64,000 nucleotides of DNA from Agarivorans sp. TSD2052. GTDB lineage: Bacteria > Pseudomonadota > Gammaproteobacteria > Enterobacterales > Celerinatantimonadaceae. Below, piece after piece: positions 48,166 through 58,077 of this stretch (positions are counted from its first letter, which is position 1; each line of letters opens with the position of its first letter). The stretch covers positions 4,367,501 to 4,431,500 of the forward strand of contig NZ_CP096670.1 of the NCBI RefSeq assembly GCF_023238625.1, given 5' to 3'. The notes under the pieces are model-generated. The model made no database searches. It was not told the DNA's origin and worked only from the letters and a program-made list of their open reading frames with translations. Both the position numbers and the translations under genes were made by a program.

Positions 48166-49463
48166 TCTTTTGGCGATTTAAAGGCCGCTAAATGAGCAAT
48201 TCGCTGGTCAATAAAAAACACTTTTTGCTGGTATAGCTCCGAACTGGTGGAGCCGTATACTTGGCTAAACTGTTGTTCACTGATGCCTTCGGTAAGATCG
48301 TCAATTCGAGGGAAAAAAGCCTCCTCTGAATGAGCATGACGCATGACCGACAAAAACTGCTGGGCTTTATCGGCATTTCTCGCCGTTTCGGCGAACATAA
48401 TGCCAGTGCGGTCTGCCGCTAGATCTGCAAAACTAAAACCACTGCCACCCTCAAGCGAGTCAAATAGCTCTTTAAACTCACCAATGGAAGCACTAAAACC
48501 TCGCTCTGCGGCTAAGCTCAAACCTGCTGAATATACAAAATGCAGCAATAGGTCTCTTCGCCCTGCAAGGGTTACGTTAGTGGGTGCAGCTTCTAAAATT
48601 ATAGGCTGATCAAAGCGCTGCACCATCAGTTGCTGGAACGCCCCTTGACTAAAAAAAATGGCCATCGCCCACACTAAAGCTTGCTGCTCAGCGAGCACTT
48701 CACCTTGTTTCCCGCGGATTGCCGCATCAAAACTTAAAGGATACAAATAATCATAGAGGGAGATAGCTTGCCGCTGACCATATTGCCGCTTTAGCGTTGA
48801 AAGTTTTTGGTAATACACATCAACCGGTAAGTGATGACTGCTAGGGTTTTGCCACTGACTGATGTTTTTGTAGACACTCGCTACCCGTAAACCCAAATTG
48901 GCCATGGGTTGTAAAGTGACATCCAATTGCTGAGGGTTGACTTTAACACTAACAACACTGGCTAGTAGTTCTGCCACTTTTAGCTCAGGAAACAGGTGGG
49001 CTAATGCACCAGTAGCCAAAGACTGTGCAAAACTCCCCGGCAGCCGTAAACCGCCCAGCTGCCAGTCGCCTAAGCGCAACCCGTCTGCTGAAGACAATAC
49101 CGTTATTTGGCTATTAATATAAGCACTGAAGACAGAATTAGGCAGGGCTAAACTGGCGCTAATCAGTAACTGTTGTGACTGGTATTCCGCTTCGGCATTG
49201 AGCCCCTTAAGCGCAGTAGAGGCCAAAGCTAATAAGCCCTGCATTTGCTGCTGGTTTAACTGTACCTCAATCACTTGTTGAGCACTGCGGTAGTGTGCAA
49301 GATTGGTTTTTAGCCACTGTTTAGATTCAGCAACCTGCCCAGCACTAACCGAAGCAGGGGCGTATACAGTGGCTTGTTTAGATAACGTTAACGCCAATAG
49401 CAACAATATACCCAGCAACAAAACCAGCGCTAAACCCAACAACGCAGCTAACAGTTTTCTCAT
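48162..49463 (-). CDS. Membrane-anchored hypothetical protein
   Basis: 433 residues from the ATG at 49463. One N-terminal transmembrane helix (RKLLAALLGLALVLLLGILLLLAL after Met) places the rest in the periplasm. The exported part has beta-rich stretches (VIEVQLNQQQMQGLLALAS, ADGLRLGDWQLGGLRLPGSF) and a C-terminal region with HFVYSAGLSLAAERGFSASIGEFKELFDS, which has a faint peptidase-like look but no certain catalytic motif. Family not recognised. Divergent from nothing close; convergent with the EamA gene. Confidence 0.65.
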   Translation of the reverse strand: MRKLLAALLGLALVLLLGILLLLALTLSKQATVYAPASVSAGQVAESKQWLKTNLAHYRSAQQVIEVQLNQQQMQGLLALASTALKGLNAEAEYQSQQLLISASLALPNSVFSAYINSQITVLSSADGLRLGDWQLGGLRLPGSFAQSLATGALAHLFPELKVAELLASVVSVKVNPQQLDVTLQPMANLGLRVASVYKNISQWQNPSSHHLPVDVYYQKLSTLKRQYGQRQAISLYDYLYPLSFDAAIRGKQGEVLAEQQALVWAMAIFFSQGAFQQLMVQRFDQPIILEAAPTNVTLAGRRDLLLHFVYSAGLSLAAERGFSASIGEFKELFDSLEGGSGFSFADLAADRTGIMFAETARNADKAQQFLSVMRHAHSEEAFFPRIDDLTEGISEQQFSQVYGSTSSELYQQKVFFIDQRIAHLAAFKSPKD

Positions 49464-49516
49464 AATGGCAAAGCCAAATCCCAAGCAGTGTTAATAGTGA
49501 TCAATGAGGACGTTAA

Positions 49517-50831
<1,315 letters not shown>

Positions 50832-51845
50832 ATGGCCACAATTAAAGACGTAGCTGCCGCCGCTGGCGTGTCTGTTGCCACGGTATCACGAGTGGTAAAT
50901 AATGGCCCAAAAGTAAGTGCTAAAAACCGCGACTTAGTAAAAAAAGTAATGTTAGAACTCGGTTACCGGCCTAACGCTAATGCGCGCGCTTTGGTGACTC
51001 AAACCAATCCTACTTTAGGTTTAGTATTTAGTGAACTCACCGACCCATTTTTTGCCACCCTAGCAGGCGGAGTAGAAAAGGTTACCCGCAACAACAATAT
51101 CCAATTGCTCATTAGTAACGGTTTAGTGAGTGCCGAAACAGAAAAACGAGCTATCGAAACCTTATTAGAACAGCGTTGCCAAGCCTTGGTGGTACACTCT
51201 AAAGCCTTGAGTAATCAGGCGTTAATTGACTATGCCGAAGCAGTGCCCGCAATGGTATTGATCAACCGCTATATTCCCGAAATTGCCCATCGCTGTGTAT
51301 GGTTAGACAACCAGGCTGGCGGTGAAGCAGCAGCGCGTCATTTATTATCCTTGGGCCATAGCAACATCGCATGTATAACCAGTAACTACGATATTGAAGA
51401 CCCCCGCTTACGCTTGCAAGGGGTTAAAAATGCCCTCAGTGAGCATGGCGCGCCCTTGGCAGAGCACGCTATCGCTTCGTCTGAACCCAATGAAATTGGC
51501 GGTGAGATAGCAGCCCAAAACCTCCTAGCTAGAGGCTTAGATTTTACCGCACTGATCGTTTATAACGATTCCATGGCATCTGGGGCAATCACTGTGTTAT
51601 GTGATAATGGTTACCGAGTTCCAGAAGATATTTCAGTCATCGGCTTTGACGACGTATTGTTATCACGCTACTTGCGCCCCAAGTTAACAACAATGCGTTA
51701 TCCAATAGAGATGATGGCCATGAAAGCGGCTGAAATGTCCTTGGCTTTAGCCAGCGGAGGCAGCGTCGCCCCGCTACACAAATATGTGCCCACCCTAGTT
51801 AAACGTGATTCGGTGGTGGCGCAGACCAAAACCGTTAGCGTTTAA
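50832..51845 (+). CDS. galR: LacI-family repressor, GalR-like
   Basis: 337 residues, strongly similar to E. coli GalR/GalS throughout: MATIKDVAAAAGVSVATVSRVVNN (helix-turn-helix and hinge), YRPNANARAL, DPFFATL, RCQALVVHSK, MVLINRYIPE, YNDSMASGA, SVIGFDDVLLSRYLRPKLTTMRYPI. Such close identity suggests galactose or a related sugar as inducer. No gal gene is adjacent; GH43 and Spot 42 elsewhere in the window are the only carbohydrate-linked features. Confidence 0.8.
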   Translation: MATIKDVAAAAGVSVATVSRVVNNGPKVSAKNRDLVKKVMLELGYRPNANARALVTQTNPTLGLVFSELTDPFFATLAGGVEKVTRNNNIQLLISNGLVSAETEKRAIETLLEQRCQALVVHSKALSNQALIDYAEAVPAMVLINRYIPEIAHRCVWLDNQAGGEAAARHLLSLGHSNIACITSNYDIEDPRLRLQGVKNALSEHGAPLAEHAIASSEPNEIGGEIAAQNLLARGLDFTALIVYNDSMASGAITVLCDNGYRVPEDISVIGFDDVLLSRYLRPKLTTMRYPIEMMAMKAAEMSLALASGGSVAPLHKYVPTLVKRDSVVAQTKTVSV

Positions 51846-51885
51846 ACCAAACAGGGCCCCCCAGCCACAAGGCCCAGCCAAGTGG

Positions 51886-53163
51886 CTAAATCCCCAACTT
51901 ATCTCGCAAATTGTAATACACCGCCCCTAATGCGGTGAACGGCACTTGCAAATGACGCCCTCCTGGAAAGCGATAGTGGTTTAACGAGGCAAATACATCA
52001 AAACGTTGAGATTGCTCGCTGATGACTTCAGCCAATAATTTACCCGCTAAATGGGTGCAAGTAAGACCATGCCCACTGTAACCTTGTAAGTAATATATGT
52101 TGCTGTCTAAGCGACCAAACTGCGGCATGCGCGAATAGGTCAATAAAAAATTACCGGTCCAAGCGTAATCAATGCTGACTTGCTTTAGCTGAGGAAACAA
52201 GGCTTCAAATTTGGGGCGAATTTGTCGCTCAATAGAGGCTAATGGCTTCGCCCCATAGACTACGCCACCACCAAAAAGCAGTCGCTTATCAGCCGTTATA
52301 CGGTAGTAGTCGAGCAAATAGTTACAGTCTTCCACACAATAATTTTGCGGCAATAGCTGTTGGCATAGCTGATCACTCAAAGGCTCTGTCGCTACCACTT
52401 GAGTGCCACAGCGTATCGCCTTGTCACTCAGCTTAGGTTCTAACTCACCCAAATAGGCATTTCCAGCAAACAGTAAATAGTTAGCGGTAACACTGCCATG
52501 TTCAGTGGTGACTTTAGCAGGCTCGCCACTTTGATAATCAATCACCGCCGATTGTTCGTAGATTTCACCGCCTAATGCCAATATGGCCTCAGCTTCACCT
52601 AAGGCTAAATTAAGCGAGTGAATATGGCCGCCTTTCATATCTAATAAACCGCCATGATAAGCGCTGGTGCCTACTACTTTTTCTAGCTGAGCTTTATCTA
52701 ACAATTCCAGCTGATGATTGCCAAAGCGTTCCCAGTTAGCTTTTTGCTCGGCTAAACCGGCTAATTGCTTAGCATTGAACGCAGCGAACACTCCGCCTTG
52801 TTGGTAGTCACAATCAATGTTGTAGTCGGCAATTCGTGAGCGAATGATTTCGCCGCCTTCAAAAATCATTTCATTTAACGCTTGCGCAGTATCTTTGTCA
52901 TAACGCTGCTCGATGACATCCACGTCGCGGCTGTAGCTATTTACGATTTGCCCACCATTACGTCCAGTCGCACCAAAGCCAACTTTGACACTTTCAAGCA
53001 CCACCACATGAAAGCCTTTCTCAGCTAAATGTAAGGCTGAAGATAGTCCGCTAAAACCACCACCAACAATACATATATCACAGCGTAGATCTGCCTGTAG
53101 TTGCGGAAATTGACGGCTGTTATTTGCCGTTGCCGCATAATAAGAATCGGTGTGTTGTTGCAT
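51886..53163 (-). CDS. puuB: FAD-dependent oxidase, PuuB-like (gamma-glutamylputrescine oxidase)
   Basis: 425 residues of the DAO family: FAD-binding ICIVGGGFSGLSSALHLAE, GFGATGRNGGQIVNSYSRD, and the C-terminal YLQGYSGHGLTCTHLAGKLLAE. The set of blocks matches E. coli PuuB, which oxidises gamma-glutamylputrescine in putrescine use. Encoded 27 bases after puuD, supporting the assignment. puuA, puuC, puuE and puuR are not in the window. Related oxidases act on other amines, so substrate is likely rather than certain. Confidence 0.85.
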   Translation of the reverse strand: MQQHTDSYYAATANNSRQFPQLQADLRCDICIVGGGFSGLSSALHLAEKGFHVVVLESVKVGFGATGRNGGQIVNSYSRDVDVIEQRYDKDTAQALNEMIFEGGEIIRSRIADYNIDCDYQQGGVFAAFNAKQLAGLAEQKANWERFGNHQLELLDKAQLEKVVGTSAYHGGLLDMKGGHIHSLNLALGEAEAILALGGEIYEQSAVIDYQSGEPAKVTTEHGSVTANYLLFAGNAYLGELEPKLSDKAIRCGTQVVATEPLSDQLCQQLLPQNYCVEDCNYLLDYYRITADKRLLFGGGVVYGAKPLASIERQIRPKFEALFPQLKQVSIDYAWTGNFLLTYSRMPQFGRLDSNIYYLQGYSGHGLTCTHLAGKLLAEVISEQSQRFDVFASLNHYRFPGGRHLQVPFTALGAVYYNLRDKLGI

Positions 53164-53190
53164 AGCCCCCCCCTAAAGTAATGGTGTCGC

Positions 53191-53934
53191 TTATGGCTGA
53201 TGCTGTTGAGCTGCTTGAACAAAATGCCCAAAAATAGCTTGCGAGATAAGATTGCTTTTAGCTTGCCACTCGGGGTGCCACTGCACCGCATAAAAAAATG
53301 GATGTTCGGCCAATCGATAGGCTTCAACCAAGCCATCTTCAGCTTGAGCTTCTATAATTAAGCCGTCAGCTAAACGCTTCACGCCTTGATTATGTAGAGA
53401 GTTAACGTCGGCAGTATGACTATTTAGCCATTTTGCCAGCCAACTATCTGTGGCTAGCTTGAGGCGATGCTGATCAGCGTATTTTTGATTAAAATCTTCG
53501 GTATCGGGTTCGCGATGCTCAATGCTGCCTTCTAGCTGATAAACCTTATGGTGTAAGCTGCCACCTAAGGCAACGTTCATCTCTTGAAAACCGCGGCAAA
53601 TACCCAGCACTGGCAGAGCGTGCTGTTTAGAATATTCAACAATAGCAAAAGCCAGACTATCTCTGCCGGCGTCTAATTGTGGTTCCAAATGGCTAGCCCC
53701 ATATAAGCTAGGGTGCACGTTAGAATGACTACCAGTTAACAATACTCCGTCAAGCTGTGCGAGCACTCGGCCTAAGGTATCTCCACTTAGCTGATGAGTT
53801 AGTATTACTGGGCTAGCGCCATATTCGCTTAAGGCATTTAAGTAAAACTCATTGACACTTTGAACCTGATAAGCACCCTGTGGCTTATGACAAGTAATCA
53901 CACCGATTAACGGTTGTTTAGCGCTAGTTTCCAT
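53191..53934 (-). CDS. puuD: Gamma-glutamyl-gamma-aminobutyrate hydrolase PuuD
   Basis: Class I glutamine amidotransferase-fold hydrolase freeing GABA. 247 residues from the ATG at 53934 (AGAGGA upstream); five codons of upstream frame are rejected. Nucleophile elbow GICRGFQEMNVALGG, LTGSHSNVHP near the N-terminus, SLHNQGV, and the His-x-Glu pair in QWHPEW. First gene of puuD-puuB. Confidence 0.92.
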   Translation of the reverse strand: METSAKQPLIGVITCHKPQGAYQVQSVNEFYLNALSEYGASPVILTHQLSGDTLGRVLAQLDGVLLTGSHSNVHPSLYGASHLEPQLDAGRDSLAFAIVEYSKQHALPVLGICRGFQEMNVALGGSLHHKVYQLEGSIEHREPDTEDFNQKYADQHRLKLATDSWLAKWLNSHTADVNSLHNQGVKRLADGLIIEAQAEDGLVEAYRLAEHPFFYAVQWHPEWQAKSNLISQAIFGHFVQAAQQHQP

Positions 53935-54260
53935 TAACGTCCTCTTCACCCTTGATCCTAAACAGATTAAAACTAAGGTGGCATAGAAAAAGCCAAATGT
54001 AAAATATAATTAACACCCAGTAATAAAGTGATAATTAGTTGCACCTTCGAACCACCAGCAAACGGGCAGATAATCGACGCGCGCAAATGTCAGTATCAGT
54101 GGACCACTCTTCGCTAAGGCTTTTACTAAACAGTTAAAGTAAATCGCTATGAATAGACTAAGCGCCATTAGTGCTAATCTGGTAAATCAATGGCGGCTCC
54201 GCTCGATAATAGGTAAAATCAGCTCGTAATACATTAGGAGTATGGGGCACACCCTCAATC
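53935..54260. other. Divergent region puuD / DUF2914 gene
   Basis: 326 bases. It contains the PuuR-like box at 54001-54015 and an AGGAG ribosome-binding site for the DUF2914 gene that is rather far from its ATG. No gene seen in the remainder. Confidence 0.5.
54001..54015 (+). promoter_or_regulatory. PuuR-like operator upstream of puuD-puuB
   Basis: AAAATATAATTAACA matches the E. coli PuuR recognition sequence AAAATATAATGAACA, as I recall it, at 14 of 15 bases. It lies 67-81 bases before the puuD ATG. AT-rich matches arise by chance, but location and asymmetry fit. Confidence 0.6.
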
Positions 54261-55340
54261 ATGGCAGAACAAGTACGCATTAAGATCCAAGTCAACTCAG
54301 TAGCTACGCCACAACAACCGTCAGTAAATAAAGTACTCGCACCTAAAGCCCCCTTTGATTTAGGTAAGATTTTTGCCGCTCTCAGCATACTCATCCTGTT
54401 AGTTGGCGTACTTATTTATCGCTTTTGGCCTGCAGAAAGCCCAAGCTCAAGGCTAATTGCAGCGCCTATCGCAGTAGCGATTGATGACTCTAGCTCAAGC
54501 GCCCCCCTTGAAACAACGGCAATAAGTTTGCCCGTTCCGGAGCAAACACACCCGCAACCAAACAATATAGAGAAGGCTGCAAGCAAGGCAGTACTAGACT
54601 CACAAGCTTTAAATCAAGCGACTGCACAGGCTAGCTCAGACACTCCAGCGTTAGCTCAGACAAACCCTAATCAAACCGCCTCTGAGACAACCACGTTAAG
54701 TCAAGCAAGCGCAACGCAAGCCGCCTATGAGACAACCACGTTAAGTCAAGCAAGCGCAACGCAAGCCGCCTATGAGACAACCACGTTAAGTCAGGCAAGC
54801 GCAACACAAGCTGCCTCTGAGACAGCCACGTTAAGTCAAGCAAGCGCAACGCAAGCCGCCTCTGATACAACCAGGTTAAGTCAAGCAAGCGCCATTCAAG
54901 TTGTCTCTGACGAGCAACGTTCAAGCGAGGTAAACACCTCTGAACAACTATTGATTACACAGGAAAGCGAGAGATTAATAACTGAACCCACATTGGCTAA
55001 GCAAGCACCAAGGTGGATTAATCAACAATTACCGCGGGCGCAGCTTACCAGTGGCATTAGCCGACGCGAGCCACTCGATACACTCACGCGTATTACGCTT
55101 AGCGAGCAAAATGTTGCCTATCTCTTTTTAGAGCTACGCGGTATGCAGGGGCAGCAAGTGCAGGTGCATTGGTATCAAGGTCAACAATTACGTGCCAGTG
55201 TAGATTTAGCGATTGGCGGGCAACGCTGGCGTACTAATTCGAGTAAACAGTTTGATATGAGTAGTCGTGGCAATTGGCGTGTCAGCGTCGTCAATCAGCA
55301 GCAAAAGCTCATTTTTGAGCAAGAATTTACCGTGGATTAA
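54261..55340 (+). CDS. DUF2914 membrane protein with tandem linker repeats
   Basis: 359 residues: cytoplasmic N-terminus, transmembrane helix near 36-54 (IFAALSILILLVGVLIYRFW), a Ser/Thr/Ala/Gln-rich linker, and a C-terminal DUF2914 domain (VHWYQGQQ, RWRTNSSKQFDMS, GNWRVSVVNQQ). The linker holds five copies of a 15-residue unit. DUF2914 function is unknown; the fold and position suggest an envelope-binding module held away from the inner membrane. Confidence 0.85.
   Translation: MAEQVRIKIQVNSVATPQQPSVNKVLAPKAPFDLGKIFAALSILILLVGVLIYRFWPAESPSSRLIAAPIAVAIDDSSSSAPLETTAISLPVPEQTHPQPNNIEKAASKAVLDSQALNQATAQASSDTPALAQTNPNQTASETTTLSQASATQAAYETTTLSQASATQAAYETTTLSQASATQAASETATLSQASATQAASDTTRLSQASAIQVVSDEQRSSEVNTSEQLLITQESERLITEPTLAKQAPRWINQQLPRAQLTSGISRREPLDTLTRITLSEQNVAYLFLELRGMQGQQVQVHWYQGQQLRASVDLAIGGQRWRTNSSKQFDMSSRGNWRVSVVNQQQKLIFEQEFTVD
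54684..54908 (+). repeat. Five tandem 45-bp repeats in the DUF2914 gene
   Basis: Copies begin at 54684, 54729, 54774, 54819 and 54864, encoding ETTTLSQASATQAAY with changes mainly in the last two copies. The first three are nearly identical, so copy number could vary by slippage or recombination without frameshift. Confidence 0.9.
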
Positions 55341-55412
55341 GCCCCATAACTTGCAGCACCGCTAAGTCATGGTAGATTTAGTAGTAACTTTAGACCATCA
55401 AAAGGTGATTCG

Positions 55413-55658
55413 GTGGAGCTTGATTTAATTCGTAGCGCCCTTGGCTGGGGAGCGCTTATCAACGTAGCAGTGCTTTTGTATTGGTTTGCTTTTTTAACCT
55501 TAGCCCACGATTGGACGTATAAATGGCATTCTAAGTGGTTTAACCTTAGCGTAGAAAAATTTGACCGCTTTCATTACTTAGGGCTGGCACTCTATAAAAC
55601 GGCCATTATTGCCTTCTACATCGTGCCGTATATTGCCCTTACCATCGTCTTAGATTAG
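55413..55658 (+). CDS. Small membrane protein, DUF6868-like
   Basis: 81 residues from GTG at 55413, preceded by AAGGTGA. Two predicted transmembrane helices (residues 11-31 and 57-79) flank a basic/aromatic loop (HDWTYKWHSKWFNLSVEKFDRFHYLG). It resembles small marine proteins labelled DUF6868. Function unknown. Its stop overlaps that of the opposite zrg operon. Confidence 0.7.
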   Translation: MELDLIRSALGWGALINVAVLLYWFAFLTLAHDWTYKWHSKWFNLSVEKFDRFHYLGLALYKTAIIAFYIVPYIALTIVLD

Positions 55659-56137
55659 TCGGTATATAACACTATCGACTTAGGCTCAGTGATCGAATAT
55701 CCGACGGTGGCCACACCCTCAACGTCTTGAATTTGGGTATGAATGGTTCCTTCAACCCATATGGGTTCCCACAAGTCTTCTAATTGTAAACCCTGCTTAT
55801 AAGTCACATAAACAATTTGGTTAGGTGGCGGTGGCGGATAATGCAAACACGCGCCAAAGTAGGGTACCAACAAAAACTCGGTCACTAACTCCCCCTCACT
55901 GTCTAGAGGCACAATGAAACCCGGAATACGGATCGGCGTGCCGTCTAAGTCTTGATTAACGCTAACATTGAGGTTTTGCTGACCCGCTTCGTTCATCGGC
56001 GCGTTATGGTCAACCTCAGGCATACTCATTTGTCTTTCATTTTCGGGTAATAGCTGGTCCCAAACATCTACGCCATCAGCCTGAGCATTCACGCTCAACA
56101 GCACTAGGCCAACCAGGTAATAAGCAAGTTTCATCAT
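55655..56137 (-). CDS. DUF3299 periplasmic protein of the zinc (Zrg) operon
   Basis: 160 residues with a signal peptide ending near NAQA. DUF3299 core: IRIPGFIVPLDSEG, TEFLLVPYFGACLHYPPPPPNQIVYV. A protein of this family belongs to the Vibrio cholerae ZrgABCDE zinc-uptake operon, probably ZrgD. Last gene of the operon, nine bases after the permease. Confidence 0.85.
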   Translation of the reverse strand: MMKLAYYLVGLVLLSVNAQADGVDVWDQLLPENERQMSMPEVDHNAPMNEAGQQNLNVSVNQDLDGTPIRIPGFIVPLDSEGELVTEFLLVPYFGACLHYPPPPPNQIVYVTYKQGLQLEDLWEPIWVEGTIHTQIQDVEGVATVGYSITEPKSIVLYTD

Positions 56138-56146
56138 CGCTCCTAT

Positions 56147-57373
56147 TTAAATTTTTATGCTCATGCCATCGCTAAGCGAATAACGATAAGCACGCCAAGC
56201 AGGCAGTACGCCTGCAATAAAGCCAATCACCACTACCGCCAACAATAAATACCACTGCTCTAGACTTGGCCAAGTCAATATTAGGTAGAAGCCAAATTGA
56301 TTAAGTAAGATAGGCTTTGCCGCAGCCAAAATTAAATACATGCTAGCTAGGCCCATTAGGGCACCTAGTCCACTCAGCAATAGCGCTTCAATCAGTAACA
56401 AACCAAAAATATGTCTCGGTTTAGCCCCTACCGAACGCAAAATAGCCATTTCTCTGCGGCGCTCTTTTAAGCTCACCATTAAGGTGGTTAACATACTCAT
56501 TAAACCGGTAATTACCACACAAATAGACACTGCTAGCAGTGCGCTTTCAGCGATGCTTAAAATGCTCCACAATTCTTGCAAGGCTACGCCCGGCAATATC
56601 GCTAACAAAGCCTCATTCTTATACTGGTTTATTTGCCGCTGTAGACTAAAAATTTGTAACTTAGACTGAGTCCCTAACATCATGGCTGTAATGCTAGACG
56701 GCGTAAGCTGTTGCGCACTGTAGGGGTCGCTTTGAGGCGCTAAATGAATAGCTTCAATCCCCGCTAAAGTAGTGATAACCGTGCGATCAACTGGCGTACC
56801 GGTTGGTTTTAATATACCGCTGACCACAAACGGGTATTGATCATGATTAACAAAGCTAACTGCGGCAATACCATGGGCAACCACAATCTTATCACCCAGT
56901 TGATAGCCTAACTTGCGGGCCACTTCAGCCCCTAGAACCACCTCGAAAGTATCATTCAAGGCCTGCCCTTTTGCAAAGCGTAAAGGCTGTTTATTGGCAT
57001 ATTGGTAATGGTCAAAAAAGCTATTGGTTGTGCCCATGACTCGATAACCGCGATGTGAATCACCCAGCGAAATAGGAATCGACCACTTCACTGAAGACTG
57101 ACCGGCGATCTCTTGATAACTGTCCCAACTAATATTATTGGTCGCGTTACCAATGCGAAATACTGAATAGAGAAGTAGTTGAGTAGGACCACTGCGCGCC
57201 CCCACAATTAAATCGGTACCCGAGATGGTCGAGGCAAAACTCGATTTAGCTTGGGTACGCAGATTCTCTACACCAAGGAGTAAAGCAACACTTAAGGCAA
57301 TAGTAAATAAGCTTAATAAGGCGGTACCACGCCTTGCCCAAAGGCTATGTCCGGCGAGTTTAAGCAAGCTCAT
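56147..57373 (-). CDS. zrgC: ABC transporter permease, ZrgC-like
   Basis: 408 residues, MacB/FtsX-type permease: one N-terminal helix (GTALLSLFTIALSVALLLGV), a large periplasmic domain with GTDLIVGARSG, then three C-terminal helices with SLKERRREMAILRSVGAKPRHIFGLLL. Start overlaps the ATPase gene by 14 bases. The FtsX-type permease does not form a classical import channel; zinc uptake in this family may work by exchanging or extracting bound zinc. Confidence 0.87.
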   Translation of the reverse strand: MSLLKLAGHSLWARRGTALLSLFTIALSVALLLGVENLRTQAKSSFASTISGTDLIVGARSGPTQLLLYSVFRIGNATNNISWDSYQEIAGQSSVKWSIPISLGDSHRGYRVMGTTNSFFDHYQYANKQPLRFAKGQALNDTFEVVLGAEVARKLGYQLGDKIVVAHGIAAVSFVNHDQYPFVVSGILKPTGTPVDRTVITTLAGIEAIHLAPQSDPYSAQQLTPSSITAMMLGTQSKLQIFSLQRQINQYKNEALLAILPGVALQELWSILSIAESALLAVSICVVITGLMSMLTTLMVSLKERRREMAILRSVGAKPRHIFGLLLIEALLLSGLGALMGLASMYLILAAAKPILLNQFGFYLILTWPSLEQWYLLLAVVVIGFIAGVLPAWRAYRYSLSDGMSIKI

Positions 57374-58076
57374 GCTGGCCTCCTAAATTAAGCGCGGGTA
57401 AATCAACCACTTGCTCAAAACGTTCAGCTAACTCATGATCATGGCTCACCAATAATAAACTACTGTCACAGTGTTTTAGTTCAGCCATCAGCAAGTTCAT
57501 AAAGTGTTCGCGGTTAGTTTTATCTAAAGCAGAGGTGGGTTCGTCGGCAATAATAAGCGCCGGTGAGCCAATCATGGCACGCGCGGCAGCTACCCGTTGC
57601 TGCTGGCCAATGCTCAGTTGGCCTACCGGCTGCTCGAGCTGTTTGTCGGGCAATTGTAGATGCGCCAGTAAGCGCCGCGCTTCTTCAAGCACCGTGGCTG
57701 AGCGACTCAAGGCGCGCTGTTTACGTAGCCTAGAAAACTGACAAGCCAAAGCAACATTGTCTAATACGGATAAATAAGGCAACAAATTAAACTGCTGAAA
57801 TACATAACCAATATTGTCAGCGCGTAATTGGTCTCGCTTCGCAGCAGACAGGCTGGCGCAGTCCTGTCCCATAAATTCAAGCCGCCCGCGCTGTGGGCTT
57901 ATCACCCCAGCTATTAAGCTCAATAGGGTCGACTTACCACAACCGCTAGGCCCATGGATGAAGGTATGACTGGCAGCTTGAATGTTTAAATGGGGAATGT
58001 GAATGGCCGGGTGCTGTTCACCCGGCCACGCAAACACCACTTCATCTAAACGCAATAGAGAAGCAGAGTGAGTCAT
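57360..58076 (-). CDS. zrgB: ABC transporter ATPase, ZrgB-like
   Basis: 238 residues, LolD/MacB-type ATPase: Walker A GPSGCGKST, Q-loop VFQQFN, signature LSIGQQQRVAAARA, Walker B LIIADEPTSALD, H-loop LLVSHDHELA. One base separates its start from the zrgA stop, and it overlaps the permease gene. Assigned to zinc by context. Confidence 0.88.
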   Translation of the reverse strand: MTHSASLLRLDEVVFAWPGEQHPAIHIPHLNIQAASHTFIHGPSGCGKSTLLSLIAGVISPQRGRLEFMGQDCASLSAAKRDQLRADNIGYVFQQFNLLPYLSVLDNVALACQFSRLRKQRALSRSATVLEEARRLLAHLQLPDKQLEQPVGQLSIGQQQRVAAARAMIGSPALIIADEPTSALDKTNREHFMNLLMAELKHCDSSLLLVSHDHELAERFEQVVDLPALNLGGQHELA

Positions 58077-58077
58077 T

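Noticed and set aside
54667-54924. Minus-strand repetitive Leu/Arg frame opposite the DUF2914 repeats
   Set aside because: Shadow of the 45-bp repeat array, with no start context.
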